A DNA stretch of 64,000 bases from an uncultured Draconibacterium sp. (GTDB lineage Bacteria > Bacteroidota > Bacteroidia > Bacteroidales > Prolixibacteraceae). A model generated the notes under the pieces. It worked only from the letters and a program-made list of their open reading frames with translations. It was not told where the DNA came from and searched no databases. The stretch lies in assembly GCF_963677575.1 (NCBI RefSeq), contig NZ_OY782038.1, forward strand, positions 4,839,501 through 4,903,500, given 5' to 3'. The translations under genes were made by a program, and so were the position numbers. This document shows, piece by piece, positions 24,635 through 33,261 of the stretch; the stretch's first letter is position 1; the number at the start of each line of letters is the position of its first letter.

Positions 24635-25387
24635 ATGGAGGAAGATAAATTTTATAATAATATTCAGAAAGCGTTGGACGATCTGCCCGATAACTTTAGT
24701 ATTCTGGAAGAACAGATAGATGTTGGCATTCAGATGAAATATTTTGAGTTTGCTAAGCTGTTGAAAGACAGAGATATATCGGAAGAGTGTTTTGAGACTA
24801 GAGAAGACCTTTTTGATAAGGAAGTTGACGAAGAACGTAAAAAGGAGATACTGACAGCCATAGCAGTATACGACGATGTAAAAGCGTACCGAACACTTGA
24901 AAAGTTTGTTGATGAGGCTGAAGGCGACCTGAAACAATGGGGAACACTGGCGTTGCAGGAGAGCAGAATGCTGATGCATAGTTCTTTACTCGATGAGCAA
25001 CAGGTGTTTATCTCGACCGGATTGGGTGGGAAGGGCAAAAAATTGAGGTATTTTGTGGTGTTTCTTTCGGTTCACGAAAACGAAATGTTAAATGAAACCC
25101 AACAAAAGCTTCTTAAAGATGAGTTAATATTCGAGCTCAATAACCAGGAAGGTGTGTTTGAATCGATGGACTTTATGGAAGGTTTTTCATCGGCTTTGGT
25201 AATGTTGCCGATTACCGCCGAAATCAGAGATACATTTCAGAATGTAATTAACGAATGCAATCAATACGGTGGCTTTTTGCGCGAAGACATGGTAATTACG
25301 AATGTTAAGATTTTGTCTCGCGGAGAGATCATTCAATTAATTCATCAAAAAAAGAATAAGAGTAACGATGAGTTGGAAGACGAATAA
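24635..25387 (+). CDS. Conserved-looking cytoplasmic protein of unknown function
   Basis: The 250-residue protein has no signal peptide or membrane segment. It is acidic and mostly helical in the first ~100 residues (EEDKFYNNIQKALDDLPDNF, then EERKKEILTAIAVYDDVKAY). A mixed alpha/beta part follows, with GLGGKGKKLRYFVVFLSVHE near 130-149, FMEGFSSALVMLP near 183-195 and a conserved-looking NVINECNQYGGFLREDMVIT. No family was recognised. It overlaps the thiamine-binding-type gene by 20 bases, so the two products are probably made together. The start is chosen by a strong Shine-Dalgarno sequence 4 bases upstream. Confidence 0.8.
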   Translation: MEEDKFYNNIQKALDDLPDNFSILEEQIDVGIQMKYFEFAKLLKDRDISEECFETREDLFDKEVDEERKKEILTAIAVYDDVKAYRTLEKFVDEAEGDLKQWGTLALQESRMLMHSSLLDEQQVFISTGLGGKGKKLRYFVVFLSVHENEMLNETQQKLLKDELIFELNNQEGVFESMDFMEGFSSALVMLPITAEIRDTFQNVINECNQYGGFLREDMVITNVKILSRGEIIQLIHQKKNKSNDELEDE

Positions 25388-25670
25388 GATAAATGTGGCC
25401 ATTCAGGTACTGCCTGAAGGCGATGGAAAAGAAAAATACGAATTGGTTGACAAAGCGATTGAAGCCATTCAGAAATCGGGTTATCGTTACCAGGTGTGTC
25501 CGTTTGAAACAGTGGTGGAGTGTGGTTTTAACGAATTACCCGCATTGCTGGAAAGTATTCATGCAGCTTGTGGTGCAGCCGGAACACAGCGAATGATCAC
25601 CAATATGAAACTGCAGGTGAACTTTGAAAACGATGTGGCCATTGAAGATAAAATGGAAAAATACTCATAA
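25368..25670 (+). CDS. MTH1187/UPF0045-family thiamine-binding-like protein
   Basis: The 100-residue protein has the ferredoxin-like fold signature of the MTH1187 (UPF0045) family: NVAIQVLPEGDGKEKYELVD at the N terminus, AIQKSGYRYQVCPFETVVEC in the centre and RMITNMKLQVNF near the end. Some members bind thiamine or related ligands and act as sensors or carriers. It overlaps the unknown gene upstream by 20 bases. Its actual ligand here is not known. Confidence 0.8.
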   Translation: MSWKTNKINVAIQVLPEGDGKEKYELVDKAIEAIQKSGYRYQVCPFETVVECGFNELPALLESIHAACGAAGTQRMITNMKLQVNFENDVAIEDKMEKYS

Positions 25671-25758
25671 TGATGCTGTTGTTGGCGGTTGAATTTCTCG
25701 CTGAGAAATGAGGATGAAAAGGAATTGTAATAAATTTCAATAAAATTCTTTTGTGGAC

Positions 25759-25788
25759 TTGCTTTTATACAAATAAGCGTTATATTTG
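25759..25788 (+). promoter_or_regulatory. Consensus Bacteroidota promoter of the tRNA gene
   Basis: TTG (25759-25761), 19 bases, then TATATTTG (25781-25788): an exact match to TTG-N19-TAnnTTTG. The tRNA starts 27 bases downstream. Confidence 0.85.
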
Positions 25789-25814
25789 CACCGCTTTTAA
25801 AGCAAACACGTTCT

Positions 25815-25891
25815 GGACCTGTAGCTTAATTGGATAGAGCACCTGACTACGGATCAGGAGGTTAGGGGTTCGAGTCCCTTCAGGTTCACCA
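25815..25891 (+). tRNA. tRNA-Arg (anticodon ACG)
   Basis: The acceptor stem GGACCTG (25815-25821) pairs with CAGGTTC (25881-25887), followed by A and an encoded CCA (25889-25891). The anticodon stem CCTGA/TCAGG encloses the loop CTACGGA, giving anticodon ACG. The T-arm AGGGG-TTCGAGT-CCCTT is intact. The first A of the anticodon would normally be edited to inosine, reading CGU, CGC and CGA. Confidence 0.95.
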
Positions 25892-25900
25892 GAAAACCAA

Positions 25901-25938
25901 AGAGTTGTAAGATGTATTTCTTGCAACTCTTTTTTTTT
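25901..25938 (+). terminator. Intrinsic terminator of tRNA-Arg
   Basis: AGAGTTG (25901-25907) pairs with CAACTCT (25924-25930), followed by a run of eight or more T. Confidence 0.88.
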
Positions 25939-26056
25939 AGCATAAAGCTATAATCTTGATCCATGAAACTGCATAAAGGAGGATCACGGATTAATGATTA
26001 ATAGCTAATCAATCTTGCTTTTCCTTCTCTTAACGTTTTGGGTATTAATCTTTCTT

Positions 26057-26102
26057 AAAATATATAGGCTACCCAAATCAATGAGTAGCCTATATATTTT
26101 TA
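26057..26102 (-). terminator. Strong hairpin terminator after the TonB receptor
   Basis: The 16-base perfect arms 26057-26072 and 26085-26100 (core ATATATAGGCTAC / GTAGCCTATATAT) enclose a 12-base loop. A/T runs on both sides suit termination of the minus-strand receptor gene, and possibly of transcripts from the other side. Confidence 0.85.
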
Positions 26103-26130
26103 TTCAAATTTTGAGCGAATTTTCCCTCAC

Positions 26131-28494
26131 TTAAAATTTGAAATCAACCGAAAATTCCATAGTTCTTGGACGGATTGCCCCGGCTACGATACTACGATTG
26201 ATATAAGCCTGGTCTGAAGTGATCTGAGCTGCTCCCTGAACAGTGCCCCTGATACCGGCCTGATCCAGGAAGTTCGTAACCTGGAATTTAAGATTCACTT
26301 TACGGCTCATACGATATTGCAGTCCGCCAAAGTTTTCCCACCATCCATTGTATTCAAATGCATTTGTTTTGTTTCCGTATTGTTTCCCGAAATAACGCAG
26401 GCTAACCCAGGCTTTTAATTTACCTTTCATCATTGTATAACTCGGGTCAATTTCCAATAATGTTTGAGAAAGTCCGGGAATGATGTTATTACTGTAATCG
26501 TAGGTAACATTAAAAGCGCTGTAGCTAAAGTTGCGAAACTCCGGTTTCTGTAAGGTAACCAAAAAGTGAAGATTAAAGTTATTAAAAGGAGTAGTCACAA
26601 TATCAGTTGTCCATCCTAAAGTATTAATATCGTAGAAAATAGGATCAAAAGCCTGTCGTTCATTCGGATTTTCAGGATTTGTAATATTCATTCCTTCCGA
26701 CTTAATTTTCTTTTTCGAAATATTAGTCACCTTAGACACAATACTTAGCTTTTTCCCTAAATTAAAGAAAACACCTCCGCTATATAACTGGACATTGGTT
26801 TCAAAATCGTTTGGAACAGTCCGTCGCGGAGCATCTTCACCTTCTCCGGGAATTGGATTGCCGTTTTCATCACGGGCAGTAAAGTCCCAGTAACTGTCAT
26901 ACCACGAGTTATAAGTTGCATCAGCCACCAATCCAAATTTCTCAGTTAATTTAATAACTGCATTTGCTGTAAAAACTTTATTGAATTTATTATTGAAATC
27001 ATGCTCAACCAAAGGTTTATCTCCTATAACCTCATTAATGTACGGATTATTTACTTCGTGCTTATTCTGGTGCTCAATACGTGCTCCAAAACCAAAGTCA
27101 AACCTCGAAGAAACCTTAATGTCATCAGAGAAGTAAAGAGCTGTTTTCAGGTACTTTTTTTCGTTGTAGTCGCCATACCCCGATGCAGCTCCCGGCATTA
27201 AACCCCCATCTGTCATTTTTATATTGCCACCAGGGAATCCCGGATATAAATAATCAGGTGGGAACATTTGGTAATAATCTAATATTTGAGGATTAGGTTC
27301 TACGGTATGAATCATCATTCCTTTGTATGTGGTCATTGTAGAAGAGTTAATCTGACTGGTCAATCCAAATCGCAGGCTGTGCTTATTCACTTTTTTATTT
27401 AACTCAATCCTCGATAATAATGATTTATTTTCAGATTGAGGGATCAATTGGTTAAAAGTCCATTGTATTGATCCGTCGTAAGGAACATCTGTGCCGTAAT
27501 AATTAAAAGAAGCACCCTGCGCCAAATACTGATCAGGATCCATTACCATCAGGCTAAGCGGAAACGAAGTAAAAAGAGGCGTATTCATATCCTGGTACAT
27601 TGTTGAATAATCTAATTTCCAACCATTGTCAAATTTATGGTCCCCGGTTAGATAAATGTTGTGTGATTGCGATCTCATCATTTCTTCATCAGTTATATTC
27701 ACAAATGCTTTTTCTCCGTTCCAGGGATTAAAATGCGGATACATTCCATCACTCAGGTAGTAAGAATCTTTTCCTGGCCTGAAATTATCAGTAGCTTCTG
27801 TTTCACCATTTCCTTTATAGGTAATAGGGCCATAATTAAAAACGAAGCTTTTCGAATCGACATATTTATATAATAAGCGAACCGAGCCTTTATCGTAACT
27901 CTTTGTTATTGCTCCTTTAAACATTTGAGTACGATCATTCCATGGTGTAAACATATGGTTGAATCCATTTCCTCTGTCGAAATTTTGATACATGCTTATC
28001 ATGTAACCCCATCCGTTTTTATTAAAAGGGCCGGTTAAAGTAACATCGTATCTTGATGAACCGTGACTATTGCCGTATACTGTGGCAAATCCTTTAAATT
28101 TGCGGCTAGCATCACGCGAATCGGATTTAACGGCATAACCTACCTTTCCCCAGGTTAATGCACCTTCCGAAAATGAAAGCAATCCTAATCCTGATAAGCT
28201 GTTGTCCATTCTCCATGCTGCAGTTGGAATGGTAGGTACGAAATTGAACACTACCGGTACATCATTTTCAAGAATAACAATATCTCCGTCAAAAGGCAGC
28301 CCGATATTTACATTGCGGGGGCCGGTATTGTTCTCTGCGTTCAACATTACATTCCTGTTCTTTTCTTCTTTTGTTGAAATCAGAGAATCAGCCTGCAAAG
28401 TCACATCCTTTTCCTGGCTTTTTGTTTTCTGCGCATTTGCCATATTGCTTATCATCAGCAATACAACCGACACAATTAATAGTGCTTTCTTCAT
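26131..28494 (-). CDS. TonB-dependent receptor without a SusD partner
   Basis: From the ATG at 28494 (MKKALLIVSVVLLMISNMANA, a signal peptide) the protein has 787 residues. A longer frame from 28581 would add 29 residues before the signal peptide and is unlikely. An N-terminal plug-like part (NTGPRNVNIGLPFDGDIVIL, GALTWGKVGYAVKSDSRDAS) leads to a long run of barrel strands. The C-terminal strand is RPRTMEFSVDFKF. The usual carboxypeptidase-like N-terminal extension of SusC proteins is absent and no susD is nearby, so this is not a classical SusCD pair. It follows the hydrolase gene at 28622-30790 by 127 bases on the same strand. It probably imports that enzyme's product. Confidence 0.85.
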   Translation of the reverse strand: MKKALLIVSVVLLMISNMANAQKTKSQEKDVTLQADSLISTKEEKNRNVMLNAENNTGPRNVNIGLPFDGDIVILENDVPVVFNFVPTIPTAAWRMDNSLSGLGLLSFSEGALTWGKVGYAVKSDSRDASRKFKGFATVYGNSHGSSRYDVTLTGPFNKNGWGYMISMYQNFDRGNGFNHMFTPWNDRTQMFKGAITKSYDKGSVRLLYKYVDSKSFVFNYGPITYKGNGETEATDNFRPGKDSYYLSDGMYPHFNPWNGEKAFVNITDEEMMRSQSHNIYLTGDHKFDNGWKLDYSTMYQDMNTPLFTSFPLSLMVMDPDQYLAQGASFNYYGTDVPYDGSIQWTFNQLIPQSENKSLLSRIELNKKVNKHSLRFGLTSQINSSTMTTYKGMMIHTVEPNPQILDYYQMFPPDYLYPGFPGGNIKMTDGGLMPGAASGYGDYNEKKYLKTALYFSDDIKVSSRFDFGFGARIEHQNKHEVNNPYINEVIGDKPLVEHDFNNKFNKVFTANAVIKLTEKFGLVADATYNSWYDSYWDFTARDENGNPIPGEGEDAPRRTVPNDFETNVQLYSGGVFFNLGKKLSIVSKVTNISKKKIKSEGMNITNPENPNERQAFDPIFYDINTLGWTTDIVTTPFNNFNLHFLVTLQKPEFRNFSYSAFNVTYDYSNNIIPGLSQTLLEIDPSYTMMKGKLKAWVSLRYFGKQYGNKTNAFEYNGWWENFGGLQYRMSRKVNLKFQVTNFLDQAGIRGTVQGAAQITSDQAYINRSIVAGAIRPRTMEFSVDFKF

Positions 28495-28621
28495 TAGATT
28501 AAATTTTTTGTTTAAAAACAAAGTGTGAATTATTGAATAGTTATATGAGTTAGGCGGATAAATTTGATCCGTTTCTTTCATGTATTTTAATGAATTGGAA
28601 ATAAGCTATTATACTTTGGGA

Positions 28622-30790
28622 TTATTGAACAACCACTCTTACCCGGCCAAGATTCTGTATACGGGCATAAGGTGTTTCCTGGTCACCTTCTCTTTGCGAA
28701 ACCCCTCTCAATGCAGGGAAATAGGTTCCGGGTTTATCGAATGTGTATGTTCTTATTATGGTCATTTTAGTTCCATCCTCACTCAGCTTACCTTTCTTTA
28801 TTTTTTCAGCAACAGGAAAAATCCCTTTCTCATCAAAGTCCCACTCTGCTGCAATAATTTTTCCTGCATGTGGCGGCACTTCAATAGTAGCTTCGAAAGT
28901 AACTTTATCGCCTACTTTTACATCTGCCCGTTCACAGCCATTAGCTTTCACATTAACTACAGGTTGTATTCCCTTACGCTCCGTTGCATTGTCGGGAACA
29001 ATAACCTGGCAATCTTCTATAATGTGCCCGGTGGTTGAGGGAGGAGCAACTCCTTTTTCAACCCAAAGGCTTAAATCGCGTAAAGCCTGCTGTAATATAC
29101 CAAGGTAACTTACAGTTCTTGTGGGGTCTTTTTGTTCGGTGAAATCACCATGCAGCGTATGGTCGTTGTACCAAACAACCAGCCTGTTGTCGATATCATC
29201 GCCATAAAACTTTTTTGCATTATTGTAATACCAGTCAGCCTGCCAGGCATAAGCCTCTTTGTCCCATAAGTTCTCAACAATAATCATTTTACCATTGAAC
29301 TCGCCGGTTATCAGCTTGCCCGAAGCAAAACTGCTAAACATAGGCCCCAAAAGCATCGGGCGTTGTGGATATAACGGATTTCCATCTTTGTCGCAAAACT
29401 GTCGCCAGGCTGGGTATTCGTTAAGATCCTCGGGCACACAATGCCTGTGATAAGATTGTGCTGCCAGGAAATTAGAGTTGTCGACTACTACCTGGTCGCC
29501 GGCATGAACTTTTTTCAGCACTTTTTCATCTGCCTGGCCAAGAATCACGTAATCATCTTTTATCTCTTTTACAAATATCGACTTGCGCCTTGCACTACCT
29601 GATTTCATTACAATATCACCTCCCAGGTAATCTTCAGGATTAACAGGTACCGCCTTATTCAACTGAAAGGCAACCGGCATATTCTTTTCCTTTTCATCTA
29701 ACGACTGCCAGGCCAAATCGGCCGATCCATCGCTTTTTTTCTTTCCTTTCCCTTTTTTCTCCCCAGGTTCACGACCAATATCCAGGCCTATTTCCATTGC
29801 TTCTTCGGCAGTAATTACTTTTTTAATAAATGTTTTATGCTGAATGCGTGATTCTAAAAGAGATTTCGTTGGGTTCGCTCCCTCATAACCCGGCACTTCC
29901 CAAAAGTCTTTGAAATACAAGCGGTCAGAAATAACCATACCTCCATACAAGGCGGCGAAAGCATGTATTCCCATTGTTTTATAATCGTAAAACGATTTTA
30001 CCGGAAATCCCATGTGATAAGCTTCCTCAAGGGCTTTATGTTCTTCTTCGTTTAAACCGGCATACATATCGCCACTTCCTCCTGGTTCTACAGCATCCAG
30101 AATTTGCGGAAATTTGTCTTTCAATACCCTCATGGCCTGTACCCGAACTGTGAAAGCACTTGGCATAGCCATATTTGAAGCGGTAACAAACGGAACGGCG
30201 CCATCCCAAACTCCTTTGGTATTTTCCATCCCTCCTATTGTGCGTAAAGAACCACCGCTTCCCCCAAAGCAATAACCATACGGCCTGTTACCGCCATACA
30301 TTTCGCGTGCTACCTGCCGGGAATACCTTGCAGCCGCAGCATTTGCCAGAAAACCACCGATCTCAGGGTTTACTTGTTTACCTGCACTGGCAGTAGCATC
30401 GGTACCTCCACCGTTTGTTTCAATAAAATAAGCACCACTGCTTAACGAGAAGCCAATTCTGTCCTCTTCTCCCTGTGCCCCCTGCGACAGGTATTCACTA
30501 TCAGGTACCGGGGTAATATATTGGAAAAAGCGCCCCTTGTACTTTTCCGGTGCCGGGAAATAGTAAGAAAAACGCAAATCTGTTCCTTTGAATCCTCCGT
30601 GTACATACCTGTGTTTTACTGGTTGCTCCCGCCATTCGTCCAGGTCGATATACGGCTCAACAAATATGGTATCTTTCACCTGTTCTCCTTGTTCAGCATT
30701 TGGAGAAGATTTGACACTTGCTATGGCTAATATGCTTCCCAGAAAGAATAAGGAGATACAGAATAGTATTCTTAGTTGTATTTTTTTCAT
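28622..30790 (-). CDS. Secreted alpha/beta-hydrolase-like protein with C-terminal PKD-like domain (paralogue 1)
   Basis: The 722-residue protein has a signal peptide (to ~residue 25). The catalytic part shows FIETNGGGTDATAS, the nucleophile-elbow-like YGYCFGGSGGSLRTIGG (serine 178), WDGAVPFV, the very conserved PQILDAVEPGGSGDMYAGLN and NLWDKEAYAWQADWYYNNAK. A likely histidine lies in WYNDHTLHGD. A lysine/glycine-rich insert (GEKKGKGKKKSDG) lies near 340. The last ~100 residues resemble a PKD domain (IIAAEWDFDEKG, RTYTFDKPGTYFPALRG). The overall plan recalls tannase/feruloyl-esterase-type hydrolases but no exact family is recognised. It is very similar to the protein at 38623-40737. Confidence 0.75.
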   Translation of the reverse strand: MKKIQLRILFCISLFFLGSILAIASVKSSPNAEQGEQVKDTIFVEPYIDLDEWREQPVKHRYVHGGFKGTDLRFSYYFPAPEKYKGRFFQYITPVPDSEYLSQGAQGEEDRIGFSLSSGAYFIETNGGGTDATASAGKQVNPEIGGFLANAAAARYSRQVAREMYGGNRPYGYCFGGSGGSLRTIGGMENTKGVWDGAVPFVTASNMAMPSAFTVRVQAMRVLKDKFPQILDAVEPGGSGDMYAGLNEEEHKALEEAYHMGFPVKSFYDYKTMGIHAFAALYGGMVISDRLYFKDFWEVPGYEGANPTKSLLESRIQHKTFIKKVITAEEAMEIGLDIGREPGEKKGKGKKKSDGSADLAWQSLDEKEKNMPVAFQLNKAVPVNPEDYLGGDIVMKSGSARRKSIFVKEIKDDYVILGQADEKVLKKVHAGDQVVVDNSNFLAAQSYHRHCVPEDLNEYPAWRQFCDKDGNPLYPQRPMLLGPMFSSFASGKLITGEFNGKMIIVENLWDKEAYAWQADWYYNNAKKFYGDDIDNRLVVWYNDHTLHGDFTEQKDPTRTVSYLGILQQALRDLSLWVEKGVAPPSTTGHIIEDCQVIVPDNATERKGIQPVVNVKANGCERADVKVGDKVTFEATIEVPPHAGKIIAAEWDFDEKGIFPVAEKIKKGKLSEDGTKMTIIRTYTFDKPGTYFPALRGVSQREGDQETPYARIQNLGRVRVVVQ

Positions 30791-31208
30791 ACTATTAAAA
30801 TTGTTTAATTTTTAAGGTATAGTATGGAACTCACAATGAATTTTAATCATTTTCATGCGTGTATTAAAATGTTAAACTCATGTTCGCTTCATAGTAAAAT
30901 TTTAAATATTTTGTTTATTGATTCAATCACCTGTCTAAAATTCTTTGTAAACCGGTGCCATAAATTTTCCCTACTAGGATGTTGACAGGTTTATCAATCA
31001 TCATCTTTCCGCAACGCTGTTAAGAAAAGCCTGGAAACGAGTTAGGGCAAAGCAATAGCAGGACAAAAAATTCTGCCTTTTGTGAAAAACATTAACATAT
31101 AGCTTGTTGTGCACAACAGCTACATAAAGTTGAAAATGTTCTTGTGCCTGTTTACAAAGAATTTGTAGTTCTGGTATCTTGATAGATCAGACTTTTTTAA
31201 AGAATACT
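30791..31208. other. 418-base gene-free gap with a palindromic site
   Basis: No gene is seen. The perfect palindrome TGTTGTGCACAACA (31105-31118) lies inside the larger near-palindrome TAGCTTGTTGTGCACAACAG plus CTA (31100-31122). It is about 315 bases upstream of the paralogue-1 hydrolase start and could be an operator. The rest is A/T-rich with no other clear signal. Confidence 0.45.
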
Positions 31209-31589
31209 TTATTCTTTTATACGTGTCCCCTCTACATCAAAACTGTCGACCATGGTTCCGACAACCGAATCCTCACTGTCTTCTTCAAGAAACAGGTAAA
31301 CGCTGTAGCCGTCAGGTGTTACCCAATACATTGCAATACCACCATCTTCTTCTTCTTCTACCCGGTCGAATTTGCTAGGTTCTTTATCGCCTTCAGTAAT
31401 TCCCAGCATCTCGCCTGTCCACTCTCCATCTGCTTTTTTCAATGTAACATGAATTACAGCATCGCCTTTAGGAGTATCCATAATGGTTACTTCCCATTTT
31501 CCGGCAAAAAAGTCATTGTCAGAATCTTTGGCTGAAGATGCCAGGGAAATAAGTAAAACACTTAGTAATAAATAAATTGATTTTTTCAT
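31209..31589 (-). CDS. Small secreted protein of unknown function
   Basis: The 126-residue product has a clear signal peptide (IYLLLSVLLISLASSAKDSD). The mature part starts with FFAGKWEVTIMDTPKGDAVI and continues with alternating strands (IHVTLKKADGEWTGEMLGIT) and many acidic residues. This looks like a small lipocalin-like or eight-stranded barrel of the kind found widely in this phylum, but no named family is certain. It lies between the hydrolase/receptor unit and the divergent AraC-type regulator. A role in sensing or carrying a ligand is speculative. Confidence 0.7.
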   Translation of the reverse strand: MKKSIYLLLSVLLISLASSAKDSDNDFFAGKWEVTIMDTPKGDAVIHVTLKKADGEWTGEMLGITEGDKEPSKFDRVEEEEDGGIAMYWVTPDGYSVYLFLEEDSEDSVVGTMVDSFDVEGTRIKE

Positions 31590-31933
31590 GATTAAATAAT
31601 TTTAGTTCATAAACCAACCAGTTGAATGATCCTGCTTGTTGTTTACTTCTAATTTGTTTCTATCATTCGCGTGGTAGTGCTAATTGTTACTTCGTTTAAA
31701 ACTTAGCAACGACAAACTTATAATGCTGTACAGAAGAGTTGGTTGCATTAAATATCCCGATCCAGAAGTACGTTCATTTAAATTGGCAATTGCAGTTCGC
31801 TTTTATTAGGGCACACAAAATCAAATACTTACAAACACCCAAATAGTAAAGGATTTTTGAGCGTTTAAAAACATTTTAGTATCCAATTAAATGTTAAAAC
31901 AAGGCAGTAACGAATTTTTTTTAATTTTACTCT
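31590..31933. other. 344-base divergent intergenic region
   Basis: This is the shared upstream region of the small secreted protein (minus) and the AraC regulator (plus). No RNA gene or clear TAnnTTTG box was recognised. The sequence is A/T-rich, especially near the regulator start. Confidence 0.4.
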
Positions 31934-33094
31934 ATGGGATTAGCGGTAGTATATTTCGGAATTTCTCAATCACTTTTCGCAGTAATTTTAATGTTTATTA
32001 AAAAGCCGTTAAGTATTGCCGATAAAATTCTTGGTGTTTGGTTGTCATTTCTATCAATTTTCTTCGTTGTTAATTTAATACAGTTTAATGCAGGAGTAAC
32101 GGATAGAGGAGGATGGCCGGCAATTCTTAGTACTTCGCTGACTTTTCCATCATTTCTTTATTTATATTCAAAGTACATTACCAAAGAATACGGTAAATTT
32201 AAAAGAAGTGATTTGTTGCATTTTTTACCTGCAGTTTTTGGGTTTCTATTTGCCGCGATCATATACAAAAATGAGCATATCTATGACTTGCAAAGCTTTG
32301 ATTCGTATTATACTCAGAAGTCGATAGAACTGACAATAGTCGCTTTCCTGCAATTTGCCTGTATTATATTTTATGCAGGTATGGCTCATATAAGTATAAA
32401 ACGTTATCGAAGGCAAATCAGTAATTTCTACTCTTTTCAATCGCATAGGATTAGTTTGAACTGGCTCCGTGTAATACTTATTTCATTTTTGCTGCTTCAT
32501 TGCCTCATTATCCCGATGAGTGTATTTTACCGGGAAATTCCGTTTTCGTTCAACCTGCACACCTTTAGAAATAGTGCCTACCTTGTTTTTATTTATGTTT
32601 TAAGCCTTTGGGGGCTAAAGCAGCAACAACTTATCTCCGATTTTAAGCCGCTTCTGTTAAACCGCGAAACCGATTCTGAGGTAAAAAATTCAACGCGTTA
32701 TCAGAAGTCGGGTTTAAAAGACGAGCAGGCTGAAGCTTATTTAAAAGAGTTAATTGATTATATGAACAGCTCTGAAGCGTGGAAGGATTCAGAGTTGTCA
32801 CTTGCTAAAATTTCCAATAAATTGAAGATTCCCAAGCATCAGATTTCTCAAATATTAAACGAAAAACTGAAAAAGAACTTCTATACTTTTGTAAATGAGT
32901 ATCGTACCGAATACGCTAAAAAGCTTATTGTCTCCCCTAAACATAAAAACTGGTCATTTTTAGCTATAGCATATGAATGCGGGTTCAATTCAAAAACAGC
33001 GTTTAATAATTTTTTCAAGAAATATACCAATATGACGCCTACCGAATATAAAAGCAAAGCTACAGAATTAAAAAAAAGTTCGCCCCTGACCTGA
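31934..33094 (+). CDS. AraC-family regulator with N-terminal membrane domain
   Basis: The 386-residue protein starts with six or seven hydrophobic helices in residues 1-225 (VVYFGISQSLFAVILMFIK, FLPAVFGFLFAAIIY, AFLQFACIIFYAGMAHISI, LRVILISFLLLHCLIIP). After a linker it has an AraC-type DNA-binding domain at ~265-380, with SLAKISNKLKIPKHQISQIL and WSFLAIAYECGFNSKTAFNN, then FKKYTNMTPTEYK. This layout lets a membrane-bound sensor bind DNA directly. Its position between two hydrolase gene sets suggests that it controls this catabolic region. Confidence 0.88.
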   Translation: MGLAVVYFGISQSLFAVILMFIKKPLSIADKILGVWLSFLSIFFVVNLIQFNAGVTDRGGWPAILSTSLTFPSFLYLYSKYITKEYGKFKRSDLLHFLPAVFGFLFAAIIYKNEHIYDLQSFDSYYTQKSIELTIVAFLQFACIIFYAGMAHISIKRYRRQISNFYSFQSHRISLNWLRVILISFLLLHCLIIPMSVFYREIPFSFNLHTFRNSAYLVFIYVLSLWGLKQQQLISDFKPLLLNRETDSEVKNSTRYQKSGLKDEQAEAYLKELIDYMNSSEAWKDSELSLAKISNKLKIPKHQISQILNEKLKKNFYTFVNEYRTEYAKKLIVSPKHKNWSFLAIAYECGFNSKTAFNNFFKKYTNMTPTEYKSKATELKKSSPLT

Positions 33095-33204
33095 ATACTC
33101 AAAAATTTAATTCACAAACACTAACTGTCATAATCCGGGGGCAAGAATACTATTCCTAATTGAAATAAAGAATTTCATTGTCTTCCGAAATATTATAATT
33201 CTAT

Positions 33205-33212
33205 TATATTTG
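33205..33212 (+). promoter_or_regulatory. -7 promoter box upstream of the sulfatase
   Basis: TATATTTG fits TAnnTTTG. The nearest upstream TTG is 24 bases away, further than the ideal 19. Confidence 0.45.
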
Positions 33213-33261
33213 CAGTTGCTTGTTTTGTTTACTTCATTTTCAAATAATTATATCTTGTAAA

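Noticed and set aside
28580..29038. 152-codon plus-strand frame opposite the first hydrolase
   Set aside because: It is a shadow of a well-supported coding sequence and has no recognisable domain.
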